A stretch of DNA of 64,000 nt from Rhodoplanes sp046000175. Its GTDB lineage: Bacteria > Pseudomonadota > Alphaproteobacteria > Rhizobiales > Xanthobacteraceae. The translations under genes and the position numbers were made by a program. Positions 1 through 8,067 of the stretch are shown here, piece after piece (position 1 is the first letter of the stretch; every line of letters begins with the position of its first letter). Location: positions 1-64,000 of the forward strand of contig NZ_JBEOMB010000023.1 in NCBI RefSeq assembly GCF_046000175.1. Direction: 5' to 3'. The notes beneath the pieces are model-generated. The model was not told where the DNA came from. It made no database searches and saw only the letters and a program-made list of their open reading frames with translations.

Positions 1-271
1 ATCGGATTCCGCTCTAGCGTGGCTTCGTCGCGCTGGCGTCCGTCGTGGTCGGGCGCGGGGATGACGACGCTCGGGTTGTCCGCCGATATCGCGGACGCAT
101 CCAACACGTGACGGCGCCCGATGCGCCTCTACGGGGCGGGCGAGGGTGCTGCCTTATCGCGAGGCGGTGCCGCGGCGCACGTCCTGTCGCGCTACACATC
201 CCGACCGGCTGCGATCCCTGGCGTGCGCTCACCCGCGGCGGCAGGCGCGGTGCTTGGCCTCGACCCGCCCC
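1..271. other. left-edge stretch with no recognised gene
   Basis: Several open frames cross this stretch on both strands. Their translations are Arg/Ala/Pro-rich, as expected of shadow frames in very GC-rich DNA, and none carries a recognisable domain or a convincing ribosome-binding site. It is probably intergenic sequence downstream of the minus-strand zinc-motif gene. Confidence 0.4.
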
Positions 272-451
272 TCAGGCGCCGCCGATGCCCTGAACCACCT
301 TGCCGGTCCCGCGGCAGGTCGGGCAGGCGCGGCTGTCGCGGCGGCCGGTGCCCTCGCAGTCCGGGCAGATCGCCTCGCCGGTGCCGGGCGTGCCGGACGG
401 CGCCTCGTCGCCGGGTCGGGGCTGGGCGTCCGTGCTTCGGGTCGGTGCCAT
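272..451 (-). CDS. 59-aa DnaJ-like zinc-motif protein
   Basis: Small protein with two CxxCxGTG motifs near its C-terminus (CPDCEGTG at residues 29-36 and CPTCRGTG at 43-50), the signature of the zinc-binding cysteine-rich region of DnaJ. There is no J domain. Two such motifs are enough to bind one zinc ion, so a small metal-stabilised or chaperone-associated protein is the best inference. The start is the ATG at 449-451 (minus strand), because an AGGGAGAG ribosome-binding site lies just upstream and the longer open frame antisense to tctC has no family features. The N-terminal half is polar and Pro/Gly-rich, probably disordered. Function is unknown. Confidence 0.7.
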   Translation of the reverse strand: MAPTRSTDAQPRPGDEAPSGTPGTGEAICPDCEGTGRRDSRACPTCRGTGKVVQGIGGA

Positions 452-1012
452 CGTTCTCTCCCTCTGTCGAATGGCGAAAGCCTCGTCGGGACAACCGCCG
501 TCGTCGTACCCGGTTCGTGGGAGACGTCCGGCCGCCTTTCCGGTCCGATCGGGGGTGCGCGGCAGCCGATGCCCGCGCGAGCGCAGTCCGGTCGAGGGCC
601 GCGGCGGTATCTCGGGGAACGAGGCGTCGCGCCGTCGACGCTGCGTGACCATCGGCGCTGCCCCGAACACCACATCGTCGACCGCGCCCGCGATCATCAC
701 GTGATCTGGTCGTCCCTGCCACATCATACGACGTATGACGTGAGACGAGCGGCACGGCGCGAACGCGCCATCGACTTCGCTCGCGAAATATTCGACCATG
801 CCCACGCGGTCATCCGGATTTCGAACAACGCTGGCCCGGACTAGACCCGAACGACTCGACTCGTCCGACTTCCGACGCGGCCGCGCGACCGACGACATCC
901 GTCCTCCTACGTCTTCCTCGCTTTTCCTGATCTCTTCGTTCCGCTCATCGTCGTTTCGCGCGTCCGCTCGTCGACACCGTCTTCCATCCGACCGGCCATC
1001 ACGAGGACGCAT
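452..1012. other. 561-bp intergenic region upstream of tctC
   Basis: No convincing gene is seen. The region separates the minus-strand zinc-motif gene from the rightward tctCBA operon and must hold promoters for both. Its one clear structure is the palindrome at 724-738, listed separately. The sequence after about 840 is pyrimidine-rich on the plus strand. Confidence 0.5.
724..738. promoter_or_regulatory. 15-bp palindrome, candidate operator of the tct operon
   Basis: TCATACG-A-CGTATGA is a perfect inverted repeat with 7-bp arms around one base, about 275 bp upstream of tctC. Its size and symmetry suit a dimeric regulator of GntR or similar type. No regulator gene adjoins it and the distance to tctC is long, so the link to tct expression is inferred. 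Confidence 0.4.
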
Positions 1013-1990
1013 ATGATCAGACCGTTGTGTTTCGTCGTCGCCGCGGCGCTCGCCGGCGCGGCCCTGCAGCCGGCGCCCGCCGAGGCGCAGCAGAATTTCA
1101 GTCGCGCGGTGCGCATCGTGGTGCCCTACGCGCCCGGCGGCACCTCCGACATCCTGGCGCGCCTGATCGCGCCCAAGCTGCAGGAGGCGATCGGCCAGGC
1201 CGTCGTCGTCGAGAACAAGCCGGGCGGCTCGGGCAACATCGGCGCCGACGCGGTCGCCAAGGCGCCGAAGGACGGCCACTCGCTGCTGCTGCTCGATGTC
1301 GGCACGCTGGCGCTGGCGCCGAGCCTGTTCCCCGACCTCACCTTCGATCCGCAGAAGGATCTGGCGCCGGTCGGCATGATCATGTTCGCGCCCTATGTGC
1401 TGGCCGTCAGCCCGGCGACGCCGGCCAAGTCGGTCGCCGAGCTGATCAGCTACGCGAAAGCCAATCCGGGCAAGCTCGCGGTCGCCAACTCCGGCATCGG
1501 CGGCATGAATCACGTCACCCCGATCCGCATCGCCAAGGCGCTCGGCATCGAGTGGAAGAACGTGCCGTATCGCGGCGGCGCCGCCGCGACCCGCGCCGTG
1601 GTGGCGGGCGAGAGCCAGGTGATCTTCAACGGCGTCACGGCGACGCTGCCCTTCGTCAAGAACAACCAGCTCGTCGGCCTCGCGGTCTCGGGTCCCGAGC
1701 GGCTCAAGTCGGCGCCGGATCTCCCGACCTTCGACGAGGCCAAGCTGCCGGCCGGCGATGCCGGCACTTGGCAGGGCCTGATGGTGACGGCCGGCTCGCC
1801 GCCCGAGCTCGTCGCCAAGCTCGACACCGCGCTGAAGACGATCCTCGCGAGCCCGGACATCGCCCAGAAGATCGCCGATCTCGGCGGCACCGTGAAGGCC
1901 GATGGGCCGGCGGCGTTCCGTACCTGGTTCGCCGACAACGTGAAGCTGCTCGGCGCGGTCGTCCGCGAGAACGGCATCAAGGGCGAGTGA
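1013..1990 (+). CDS. tctC: Bug/TctC-family substrate-binding protein of a TTT transporter
   Basis: Periplasmic receptor of a tripartite tricarboxylate transporter (325 aa). It begins with a Sec signal peptide, with likely cleavage after AEA near residue 25. The mature part carries Bug-family hallmarks: the IVVPYAPGGTSD segment that forms the carboxylate-binding loop, then VVVENKPGGSGNIG. Bug receptors usually bind small carboxylates, but the ligand cannot be read from the sequence. It is followed directly by tctB (16 bp) and tctA, giving a complete TTT system. The start has a GAGGA ribosome-binding site. Confidence 0.93.
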   Translation: MIRPLCFVVAAALAGAALQPAPAEAQQNFSRAVRIVVPYAPGGTSDILARLIAPKLQEAIGQAVVVENKPGGSGNIGADAVAKAPKDGHSLLLLDVGTLALAPSLFPDLTFDPQKDLAPVGMIMFAPYVLAVSPATPAKSVAELISYAKANPGKLAVANSGIGGMNHVTPIRIAKALGIEWKNVPYRGGAAATRAVVAGESQVIFNGVTATLPFVKNNQLVGLAVSGPERLKSAPDLPTFDEAKLPAGDAGTWQGLMVTAGSPPELVAKLDTALKTILASPDIAQKIADLGGTVKADGPAAFRTWFADNVKLLGAVVRENGIKGE

Positions 1991-2006
1991 GGGAGCGCGA
2001 AGCACC

Positions 2007-2456
2007 ATGGCTGGCCGTCGGATCGATCTGCAGGATCTGCTGTTCGGCCTGTTCCTGGTCGCGGTCGCCGTGTTCACGGCGGTCGCGACCTGGAGCCTGC
2101 GGGTCGGCACGGCGGCCAACATGGGGCCGGGCTACATGCCGCGGGCGATCGCCGTCGCGGTGCTCGGCTTCGGCCTGTTCTTCGTCGTGCGCGGGCTTCT
2201 CGCGCCGTTCAAGGGCATCGCCCCGCCGCAGCCTCGCGCGGTCGTGTTCATCCTCGCGGCGGTCGCCGCCTTCGCGCTGCTGGTCACCACGGCGGGGCTG
2301 ATGATCGCGGCGATCGTCACCATCGTGATCGCCGGCTTCGCCAGCCGCGAGACGCGGCCGCTGGAGACGGTGCTGTTCGGCGGGGCCATGGCGGTCGGTG
2401 CCGTGCTGCTGTTCGTCCAAGCCCTGAAGCTTCCGGTGCCGATCTGGCCCTGGTGA
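2007..2456 (+). CDS. tctB: TTT transporter small membrane subunit TctB
   Basis: 149-aa hydrophobic protein with about four predicted membrane segments (near residues 8-28, 45-65, 78-112 and 122-142), matching TctB in size and topology. TctB subunits are poorly conserved, so the call rests mainly on position between tctC and tctA, plus the typical N-terminal DLLFGLFLVAVAVF segment. It sits in the inner membrane with TctA and takes part in Na+- or proton-coupled uptake of the substrate delivered by TctC. Confidence 0.85.
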   Translation: MAGRRIDLQDLLFGLFLVAVAVFTAVATWSLRVGTAANMGPGYMPRAIAVAVLGFGLFFVVRGLLAPFKGIAPPQPRAVVFILAAVAAFALLVTTAGLMIAAIVTIVIAGFASRETRPLETVLFGGAMAVGAVLLFVQALKLPVPIWPW

Positions 2457-2469
2457 GGAGACGACCGCC

Positions 2470-3969
2470 ATGGACCTGTTCGGCAATCTCGCGCTCGGCC
2501 TCGCCACCGCGGTCGAGCCGATCAATCTCCTCTACTGCCTGATCGGCGTGATCATCGGCACCGCCATCGGGGTGCTGCCCGGAATCGGCCCGATCCCGAC
2601 CGTGGCGCTCTTGCTGCCGTTCACGTTCGGGCTGGCGCCGACCTCGGCTTTCATCATGCTGGCCGGCATCTTCTACGGCGCCCAGTACGGCGGCTCGACC
2701 ACGGCCATCCTGGTCAACGTGCCGGGCGAAACCTCGTCGGTCGTCACCTGCCTGGACGGCCACAAGATGGCGCAGAACGGCCGCGCCGGGCCGGCGCTGG
2801 CGATCTCCGCCATCTCGTCGTTCTACGCCGGCACTATCGCCACCGTGGTGATCTGTCTGCTCAGCCTGCCGCTGTCGGTGCTGGCGCTGAAGTTCACGGC
2901 GGTCGAGTATTTCTCGCTGCTCGTGCTCGGCCTGCTCGCCGCCGTGATCCTCGCCCATGGCTCGGTCATGAAGGCGCTGGCCATGGTGCTGCTCGGCCTG
3001 CTGCTCGGGTTGATCGGCATCGACGTCTCGTCCGGCGCGGCCCGCATGACCTTCGGGGTCGCCGAGCTCGGCGACGGCATCGACTTCGTGCCGGTCGCGA
3101 TGGGCCTGTTCGGCCTCGGCGAGATCATGGCCAATCTGGAGCGCCCGCCGGTCCGCCAGGTGGTCAGCCAGAAGGTGCGCGACCTGATCCCGAGCCTCGC
3201 CGACCTGAAGGCGGCGTTCCCGGCGATGACGCGCGGCACGCTGATCGGCTCGATCCTCGGCGTGCTGCCCGGCGGCGGCGCCGCGCTGCCGCCGTTCACG
3301 GCCTATGCGCTGGAGAAGAAGATCTCGAAGAACAAGGCGATGTTCGGCCACGGCGCGATCGAGGGCGTCGCCGCGCCCGAGGCCGCCAACAATGCCGGCG
3401 CGCAGACGAGCTTCATCCCGCTGCTGACCCTCGGCATTCCAGCGAACGCCCTGATGGCCCTGATGATCGGCGCCCTGATGATGCACGGCATCCAGCCGGG
3501 TCCGCAGATCATGACCGAGCAGCCGCAGCTCGTCTGGGGCGTCATCGCCTCGATGTGGGTCGGCAACCTGATGCTGCTGATCATCAACCTGCCGATGGTC
3601 GGGATCTGGGTGTCGATGCTGAAGATCCCCTATCGGCTGTTGTTCCCGGCGATCGCGCTCCTGTGCTGCATCGGCACCTACGGCATCGCCAACAGCGTGT
3701 TCAACATCTGGCTGATGCTGGCCTGCGGCCTGATCGGCTACTTCTTCATCAAGGTCGGGGCGGAGCCGGCACCGCTGCTGCTCGGCCTCGTGCTCGGGCC
3801 GCAGCTCGAGGAGAACTTCCGCCGCGCCATGATGCTGTCCGACGGCGACTTCGGCGTGTTCCTGCAGCGGCCGATCAGTGCGACGCTGCTCGGCGTCGCC
3901 GCGCTGCTGATCCTGGTGCTGCTGTCGCCGACCGTTTTCAGGAAGCGCAAGGAGGCGCTGGCGGAGTAG
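2470..3969 (+). CDS. tctA: TTT transporter large membrane subunit TctA
   Basis: 499-aa polytopic inner-membrane protein of the TctA family, at the usual length. The duplicated family signature is visible: GVLPGIGPIPTVALLLPFT near residue 36 and GVLPGGGAALPPFTAYALEK near residue 263. The YGGSTTAILVNVPGE motif near residue 76 is also present. It forms the translocation channel of the tctCBA system. The start follows a GGAGAC ribosome-binding site and lies 13 bp after tctB, so the three genes form one operon. Confidence 0.95.
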   Translation: MDLFGNLALGLATAVEPINLLYCLIGVIIGTAIGVLPGIGPIPTVALLLPFTFGLAPTSAFIMLAGIFYGAQYGGSTTAILVNVPGETSSVVTCLDGHKMAQNGRAGPALAISAISSFYAGTIATVVICLLSLPLSVLALKFTAVEYFSLLVLGLLAAVILAHGSVMKALAMVLLGLLLGLIGIDVSSGAARMTFGVAELGDGIDFVPVAMGLFGLGEIMANLERPPVRQVVSQKVRDLIPSLADLKAAFPAMTRGTLIGSILGVLPGGGAALPPFTAYALEKKISKNKAMFGHGAIEGVAAPEAANNAGAQTSFIPLLTLGIPANALMALMIGALMMHGIQPGPQIMTEQPQLVWGVIASMWVGNLMLLIINLPMVGIWVSMLKIPYRLLFPAIALLCCIGTYGIANSVFNIWLMLACGLIGYFFIKVGAEPAPLLLGLVLGPQLEENFRRAMMLSDGDFGVFLQRPISATLLGVAALLILVLLSPTVFRKRKEALAE

Positions 3970-3978
3970 AGTCCCGGC

Positions 3979-5061
3979 ATGACGGCCGAATCACCCGCCT
4001 TCCCGCCCGCCGGCGCGTCGTCCGGCGCGGCCAAGCGCGTCAACCTCGCCCTGCAGGGCGGCGGCGCGCACGGCGCCTTCACCTGGGGCGTCATCGACCA
4101 CCTGCTCGCCGACGGCCGCGTGCAGATCGAGGGCATCTCCGGCACCTCGGCCGGCGCCGTCAACGCCGTGATGTTGGCCGATGGCCTCGCCCGCGGCGGG
4201 CCCGACGAGGCGCGGCGTCGGCTCGCCGATCTGTGGCGGGCGGTCAGCACGGCCGGCGGCCTGCCGGCCCTGCAGCGGACCGTGCTCGACCGGCTCCTGT
4301 CCTTCGTCCCGCTGGAGACGTCGCCGATCGGGATGTGGTTCGACGTGCTGGGCCGCTTCCTTCCGCCCTACGACCTGCGGCCGCTCGACATCAACCCGCT
4401 GCGCGAGCTGATCGAGCGCTTCGTCGATTTCGAGGCCGTGCGGGCCTGTGCGCCGCTGCAGCTCTTCGTCTCGGCGACCGACGTCCATACCGGCCGGCTC
4501 AAGGTCTTCTCGCGCGACAAGATCACGGCCGACGTGATCCTCGCCTCCGCCTGCCTGCCGATGCTGTTCCGCGCCGTCGAGATCGACGGCGTGCCGCACT
4601 GGGACGGCGGATATCTGGGCAATCCGGCGATCTTCCCGTTCTTCCACACCACCGCCACCGAGGACGTGCTGATCGTCCAGCTCAATCCGCTCGTGCGGCG
4701 GACGACGCCGCTGACGTCGCGCGAGATCCTCGATCGCGTCAACGAGATCAACTTCAACTCGTCTCTCCTGGCGGAGGTGCGCGCCATCGAGTTCGTCGCG
4801 CGGCTGATCGACGAGGGACGCCTGCCGCACGGCACCGGGCCGGGCGCCTACCGCCGGATCAATCTGCACCGCATCGCCCTCGACGTGATCGGCCACGAGC
4901 TCACGGCGGCGAGCCGGATGTCCACCGACTTCGAGTTCTTCGAGTTCCTGCGCGACGAGGGCCGGCGTTGCGCCGCCGCGTTCCTGGACGCGCATCTCGA
5001 CGACATCGGGGTGCGCGGCAGCGTCGATCTCGTCGCCGAGGCACGCGCCGAATGGGCGTGA
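3979..5061 (+). CDS. patatin-like phospholipase
   Basis: 360-aa patatin-family acyl hydrolase. The N-terminal LALQGGGAHGAF oxyanion segment (about residues 23-34), the nucleophile elbow GTSAG with Ser57, and the DGG catalytic-Asp motif near residue 213 are all present, so the Ser-Asp dyad is intact. There is no signal peptide, so it is probably cytosolic or membrane-associated and acts on phospholipids or other acyl esters. It starts 9 bp after tctA and may be co-transcribed, but a functional link to the transporter is not evident. Confidence 0.9.
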   Translation: MTAESPAFPPAGASSGAAKRVNLALQGGGAHGAFTWGVIDHLLADGRVQIEGISGTSAGAVNAVMLADGLARGGPDEARRRLADLWRAVSTAGGLPALQRTVLDRLLSFVPLETSPIGMWFDVLGRFLPPYDLRPLDINPLRELIERFVDFEAVRACAPLQLFVSATDVHTGRLKVFSRDKITADVILASACLPMLFRAVEIDGVPHWDGGYLGNPAIFPFFHTTATEDVLIVQLNPLVRRTTPLTSREILDRVNEINFNSSLLAEVRAIEFVARLIDEGRLPHGTGPGAYRRINLHRIALDVIGHELTAASRMSTDFEFFEFLRDEGRRCAAAFLDAHLDDIGVRGSVDLVAEARAEWA

Positions 5062-5095
5062 GCCCGGCGCTGCGCCGCGAGGCGCGCGCGGCGGC

Positions 5096-5563
5096 TCAGT
5101 CCCGGCAGAGGATGCCGTGCACGACCCCCTCGACCACCCGGGCCTGGCAGCCGAACACCGGGACGTGCGGCGTGCAGGTGCCGGTCGCGGCGATCGGTCG
5201 GCCGGAGCGAAGCCGGTCGCGCTCGGCCGGCGTCGGCGCCGCCAGGCATTCCCCCTCGCATTCCCCGCTGTCGGCGCAGACGCGGCCGCCGTCACGGGTC
5301 GGCACCCGGCAGATCGGCGCCGGGAAGAGACCGGCCGGCCCCCAGCGGCCGCCGGCGGCCTCGCAACCGGCCTGCTCGCGCGGCACCGCGAGGCGGGAGC
5401 CGCAGGGACGCTCCGGCATCGGGTGCCGCGGCTGCCCGACTGCCGTCCAACGGCCCTCCGTGCAGCGCCAGAAGTCGGCCGCGGCGGCCGGTCCGGCGGC
5501 GGCGAGCCAAAGGCTCGTCGTGAGGGCGAGGGCGATGCGCCGGACCGTGGTGTCGTGTGCCAT
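5096..5563 (-). CDS. exported cysteine-rich protein of unknown function
   Basis: 155-aa protein with a clear Sec signal peptide (ALALTTSLWLAAAGPAAAA, cleavage near residue 29). The mature part holds ten cysteines spread along its length, an even number that suggests five disulfides in the periplasm. No catalytic motif or known domain was recognised. It is convergent with the patatin gene and divergent from the next exported protein. Confidence 0.7.
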   Translation of the reverse strand: MAHDTTVRRIALALTTSLWLAAAGPAAAADFWRCTEGRWTAVGQPRHPMPERPCGSRLAVPREQAGCEAAGGRWGPAGLFPAPICRVPTRDGGRVCADSGECEGECLAAPTPAERDRLRSGRPIAATGTCTPHVPVFGCQARVVEGVVHGILCRD

Positions 5564-5696
5564 GATCGGTTCCCGCGAGACCGGGACAGGAGCCCGGCCG
5601 CCACAGCCTGAACCGGGCCGGCGGCCGGCGATTGACCTTCGTCAACCGAAGGGTCGCGCGGAGCGACCGGCGACCGGCAGGACCGCCCGGGGCAGG

Positions 5697-6533
5697 ATGA
5701 GTCGAGAGACGATGATTCAACGCACGATCACGCGGCGGGCGATGACGCGACGCAGAACCGCTCGGGAGACGATCGGCGCCGCCGCGACCGGCCGGCGATC
5801 CGCCATGATCGGCATCGTCGCCGGTCTCGTCCTGCTCGGCCTTCCCGGCACGGCCGCGCGGGCCCAGCTCACCACGACGCCAGGGCCGGGCGGCATCCCG
5901 ATCGCGCCAGGGGCGCCCGTGCAGGGCTGGACGCCGGGCGGCGTCGGCATCGGCGGCGGCCGCATCGCGCCGGGACCGGCTGCCCGCGACGTGCCGATGT
6001 ATCGGCGCGGGCCGGGCGATGTCCCGGTCCTGGTCGCGCCGCCGGCCCGCGACCGGCGCGGCGGGGCGGCCGGGGCCGGCGCGGGGACCGCCGGAGTCGG
6101 CGCGGCGCTCGGCGGCGCCGCGCCGGACTGTGGCACCGGCGGCTGCCTGCCGAGCAGCCTGCGGCTCACCATCCACACCGCGAAGACCGAGCCCGCACCG
6201 GCCGACACGGCGAAGGCCGACGGCCCGGTCGACACGGTTCAAAAGCTGTTCGCGGCGCTGCGCGCCTGCTGGACGCCGCCGGCCGAGAGCGAGCGCAAGC
6301 CCGGCATGGAGATGACGGTGCGGTTCGGCCTCTCCCGCGACGGCAGCCTGATGGGGCCACCCTCCGTCACCTACGCCACCAAGGGGGCCTCGAAGGAGAC
6401 GCGCGACGTCTACCGTCGTGCCATCACCAAGAGCCTCGAAGATTGCGACCGGCTGCGCGTCTCCGAAAAATTCGGCCGCGGCCTCGCCGGCCGCCCGCTG
6501 TTCGTCCGCTACATCGACGGACGGGCCGACTGA
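5697..6533 (+). CDS. exported/membrane-anchored protein with TonB/TolA-like C-terminal domain
   Basis: About 278 aa from the chosen ATG; in-frame ATGs at 5712 and 5805 are alternatives. A basic N-terminus precedes a hydrophobic signal segment (IGIVAGLVLLGLPGTAARAQ) encoded from about 5805. A Gly/Pro/Ala-rich low-complexity stretch follows. The last 100 residues are globular (KLFAALRACWTPP... to FVRYIDG). The opening RACWTPP and the VRFGLSRDGSL segment resemble the C-terminal domains of TolA/TonB-like proteins. No partner genes such as exbB or exbD are nearby, so the function is unknown. Confidence 0.65.
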   Translation: MSRETMIQRTITRRAMTRRRTARETIGAAATGRRSAMIGIVAGLVLLGLPGTAARAQLTTTPGPGGIPIAPGAPVQGWTPGGVGIGGGRIAPGPAARDVPMYRRGPGDVPVLVAPPARDRRGGAAGAGAGTAGVGAALGGAAPDCGTGGCLPSSLRLTIHTAKTEPAPADTAKADGPVDTVQKLFAALRACWTPPAESERKPGMEMTVRFGLSRDGSLMGPPSVTYATKGASKETRDVYRRAITKSLEDCDRLRVSEKFGRGLAGRPLFVRYIDGRAD

Positions 6534-6540
6534 GGAGGCT

Positions 6541-6678
6541 CTTGTCCCGGGCGCGACGCATAGCGTCGTGACCCGGGACCCAGGGCTGTTCAGGAGAGGT
6601 CTCTCCCTGTGGCCCCTGGGGCCCCGGCTCTGCGGCGCATCGGGCCTTCGGCCCGGCGCGCCTTGTCCGGGGCACGAG
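6541..6678. repeat. nested palindromic intergenic repeat, copy A
   Basis: About 138 bp after the preceding gene, built from nested inverted repeats. The outer borders are CTTGTCCCGG and CCGGGGCACGAG. An inner pair is CCGGGACCCAG (6573-6583) against CTGGGGCCCCGG (from 6616). There are two local hairpins (CGACGC/GCGTCG at 6554-6568 and CGGGCC-TTC-GGCCCG near 6640). It shares borders and layout with the element at 38354-38499, so the two look like diverged members of one interspersed palindromic family. Confidence 0.65.
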
Positions 6679-6767
6679 GGTCGACTCCGCCCGCTGATGC
6701 TGCTCCGCCCTCCCTGTTTGCGGTTCGGCAAGCAGCGCCGCCGTCGCGCGCGGCGACGCCCCGCTGA

Positions 6768-6781
6768 TTGCCGTTTCACAA
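6768..6781 (+). promoter_or_regulatory. FNR/NnrR-type box upstream of nirK
   Basis: TTG-CCGTTTCA-CAA fits the TTG-N8-CAA half-site spacing of the Crp/FNR superfamily. NnrR/DnrR-type NO sensors and FnrN/FixK use such sites to activate denitrification genes. It lies 71 bp upstream of the nirK start, in the space between the palindromic repeat and the gene. Low-oxygen or NO induction of nirK-nirV is inferred; the regulator is not in the window. Confidence 0.6.
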
Positions 6782-6852
6782 CGAAGCCGGGCCGTCGCGC
6801 TCCTAGCGTCCGTTCATCGATTTCGAAGGAACGACGCACAAAGGAGGGTCCG

Positions 6853-7965
6853 ATGACCCGCAGGTCCGTACTGATGGGCGCCGCCGTGGCCGCCCTGCTG
6901 GCTGCCGCTCCGGCGCTCGCCGCGAGCCCCGATCTCCCGCGCAAGACCGTCGATCTCGTCGCCCCGCCCTTCGTCCATCCGCACGAGCAGGCCACGACCG
7001 AGAAGCCCGCGATCGTCCAGTTCAGGATGGTCATCGAGGAGAAGGAGGTGGTGATCGACGAGGCGGGGACCAAGTTCCGCGCCATGACGTTCAACGGGAC
7101 CATGCCGGGCCCGATGATGGTGGTGCACGAAGGTGATCAGGTCGAGCTGACGCTGGTCAATCCCGACACCAACACGATGCCGCACAACATCGACTTCCAT
7201 TCGGCGACCGGTGCGCTCGGCGGCGGCGCGCTCACCCACGTCAACCCCGGCGAGCAGGTGGTGCTGCGCTGGAAGGCGACCCGCACCGGCGTGTTCGTCT
7301 ATCACTGCGCCCCCGAGGGCATGATCCCCTGGCACGTCGTCTCCGGCATGAGCGGCACCGTGATGGTGCTGCCGCGCGACGGCCTGAAGGACCGCGCCGG
7401 CAAGCCGCTTCGCTACGACCGCATCTACTATGTCGGCGAGAACGACCTCTACGTCCCGCGCGACGAGACCGGAAAGTTCAAGAGCTACGAGTCGCTCGCC
7501 GAGTCCTACAGCGACACGACCGAGGTGATGCGCAAGCTGATCCCCTCGCACGTCGTGTTCAACGGCCGGGTCGGCGCGCTCACGGGCAAGAACGCCATGA
7601 CGGCCAAGGTCGGCGAGACCGTGATGATCGTCCACTCGCAGGCCAACCGCGACACCCGTCCGCACCTGATCGGCGGCCACGGCGACCACGTGTGGGAGAC
7701 CGGCAAGTTCAGCAACCCGCCGCAGACGGATCTCGAGACCTGGTTCATCCGCGGCGGCTCGGCGGGCGCGGCCCTCTACACGTTCCTGCAGCCCGGCGTC
7801 TACGCCTACGTGAACCACAACCTGATCGAGGCGGTGGAGCTCGGCGCCACGGCGCATTTCAAGGTCGAGGGCACCTGGAACGACGATCTGATGACGCAGG
7901 TGTCGCCGCCCGGGCCGATCACGCCCGGCAAGGTGGGCTCCGCCGCCCGGACGGTGACGAAGTGA
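6853..7965 (+). CDS. nirK: copper-containing nitrite reductase (NO-forming)
   Basis: Periplasmic trimeric enzyme reducing nitrite to nitric oxide in denitrification; 370 aa, normal for class I NirK. A signal peptide ends near residue 24. All metal ligands are visible. The type 1 copper site is His111, Cys152, His161 and Met166. Type 2 copper ligands are His116 and His151, with the third in the GGHGDHVW region. The catalytic Asp114 lies in HNIDFH. The start follows a strong AAGGAGGG ribosome-binding site. nirV follows, and an FNR/NnrR-type box lies upstream. No nitric oxide reductase genes are in the window. Confidence 0.97.
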   Translation: MTRRSVLMGAAVAALLAAAPALAASPDLPRKTVDLVAPPFVHPHEQATTEKPAIVQFRMVIEEKEVVIDEAGTKFRAMTFNGTMPGPMMVVHEGDQVELTLVNPDTNTMPHNIDFHSATGALGGGALTHVNPGEQVVLRWKATRTGVFVYHCAPEGMIPWHVVSGMSGTVMVLPRDGLKDRAGKPLRYDRIYYVGENDLYVPRDETGKFKSYESLAESYSDTTEVMRKLIPSHVVFNGRVGALTGKNAMTAKVGETVMIVHSQANRDTRPHLIGGHGDHVWETGKFSNPPQTDLETWFIRGGSAGAALYTFLQPGVYAYVNHNLIEAVELGATAHFKVEGTWNDDLMTQVSPPGPITPGKVGSAARTVTK

Positions 7966-7995
7966 GGCGGTGACATGGCGAGGCGGTGACATGGC
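7964..7995. repeat. 16-bp perfect tandem duplication at the nirK stop
   Basis: The 16-bp unit GAGGCGGTGACATGGC occurs twice head to tail, beginning inside the nirK stop codon. It probably reflects replication slippage in the nirK-nirV spacer. No function is apparent. Confidence 0.6.
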
Positions 7996-8067
7996 GCCGT
8001 CCGCGCCTCCCCGCGGACCGGCGCAGTCGCCGCGTCGGTCCGCAGGACCGCGGTCGGAGGAACGGCC

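Noticed and set aside
272..2122. 616-codon open frame on the minus strand covering tctC
   Set aside because: It is antisense to a clear tctC gene and its translation is Arg/Ala/Asp-rich without family features. Only its last 59 codons, with their own ribosome-binding site and zinc motifs, were kept as a gene.
3555..5696. Upstream part of a 992-codon plus-strand frame ending at 6533
   Set aside because: The part before 5697 overlaps tctA and the patatin gene in another frame and is Arg/Pro-rich. Only the last 278 codons behave like a gene.
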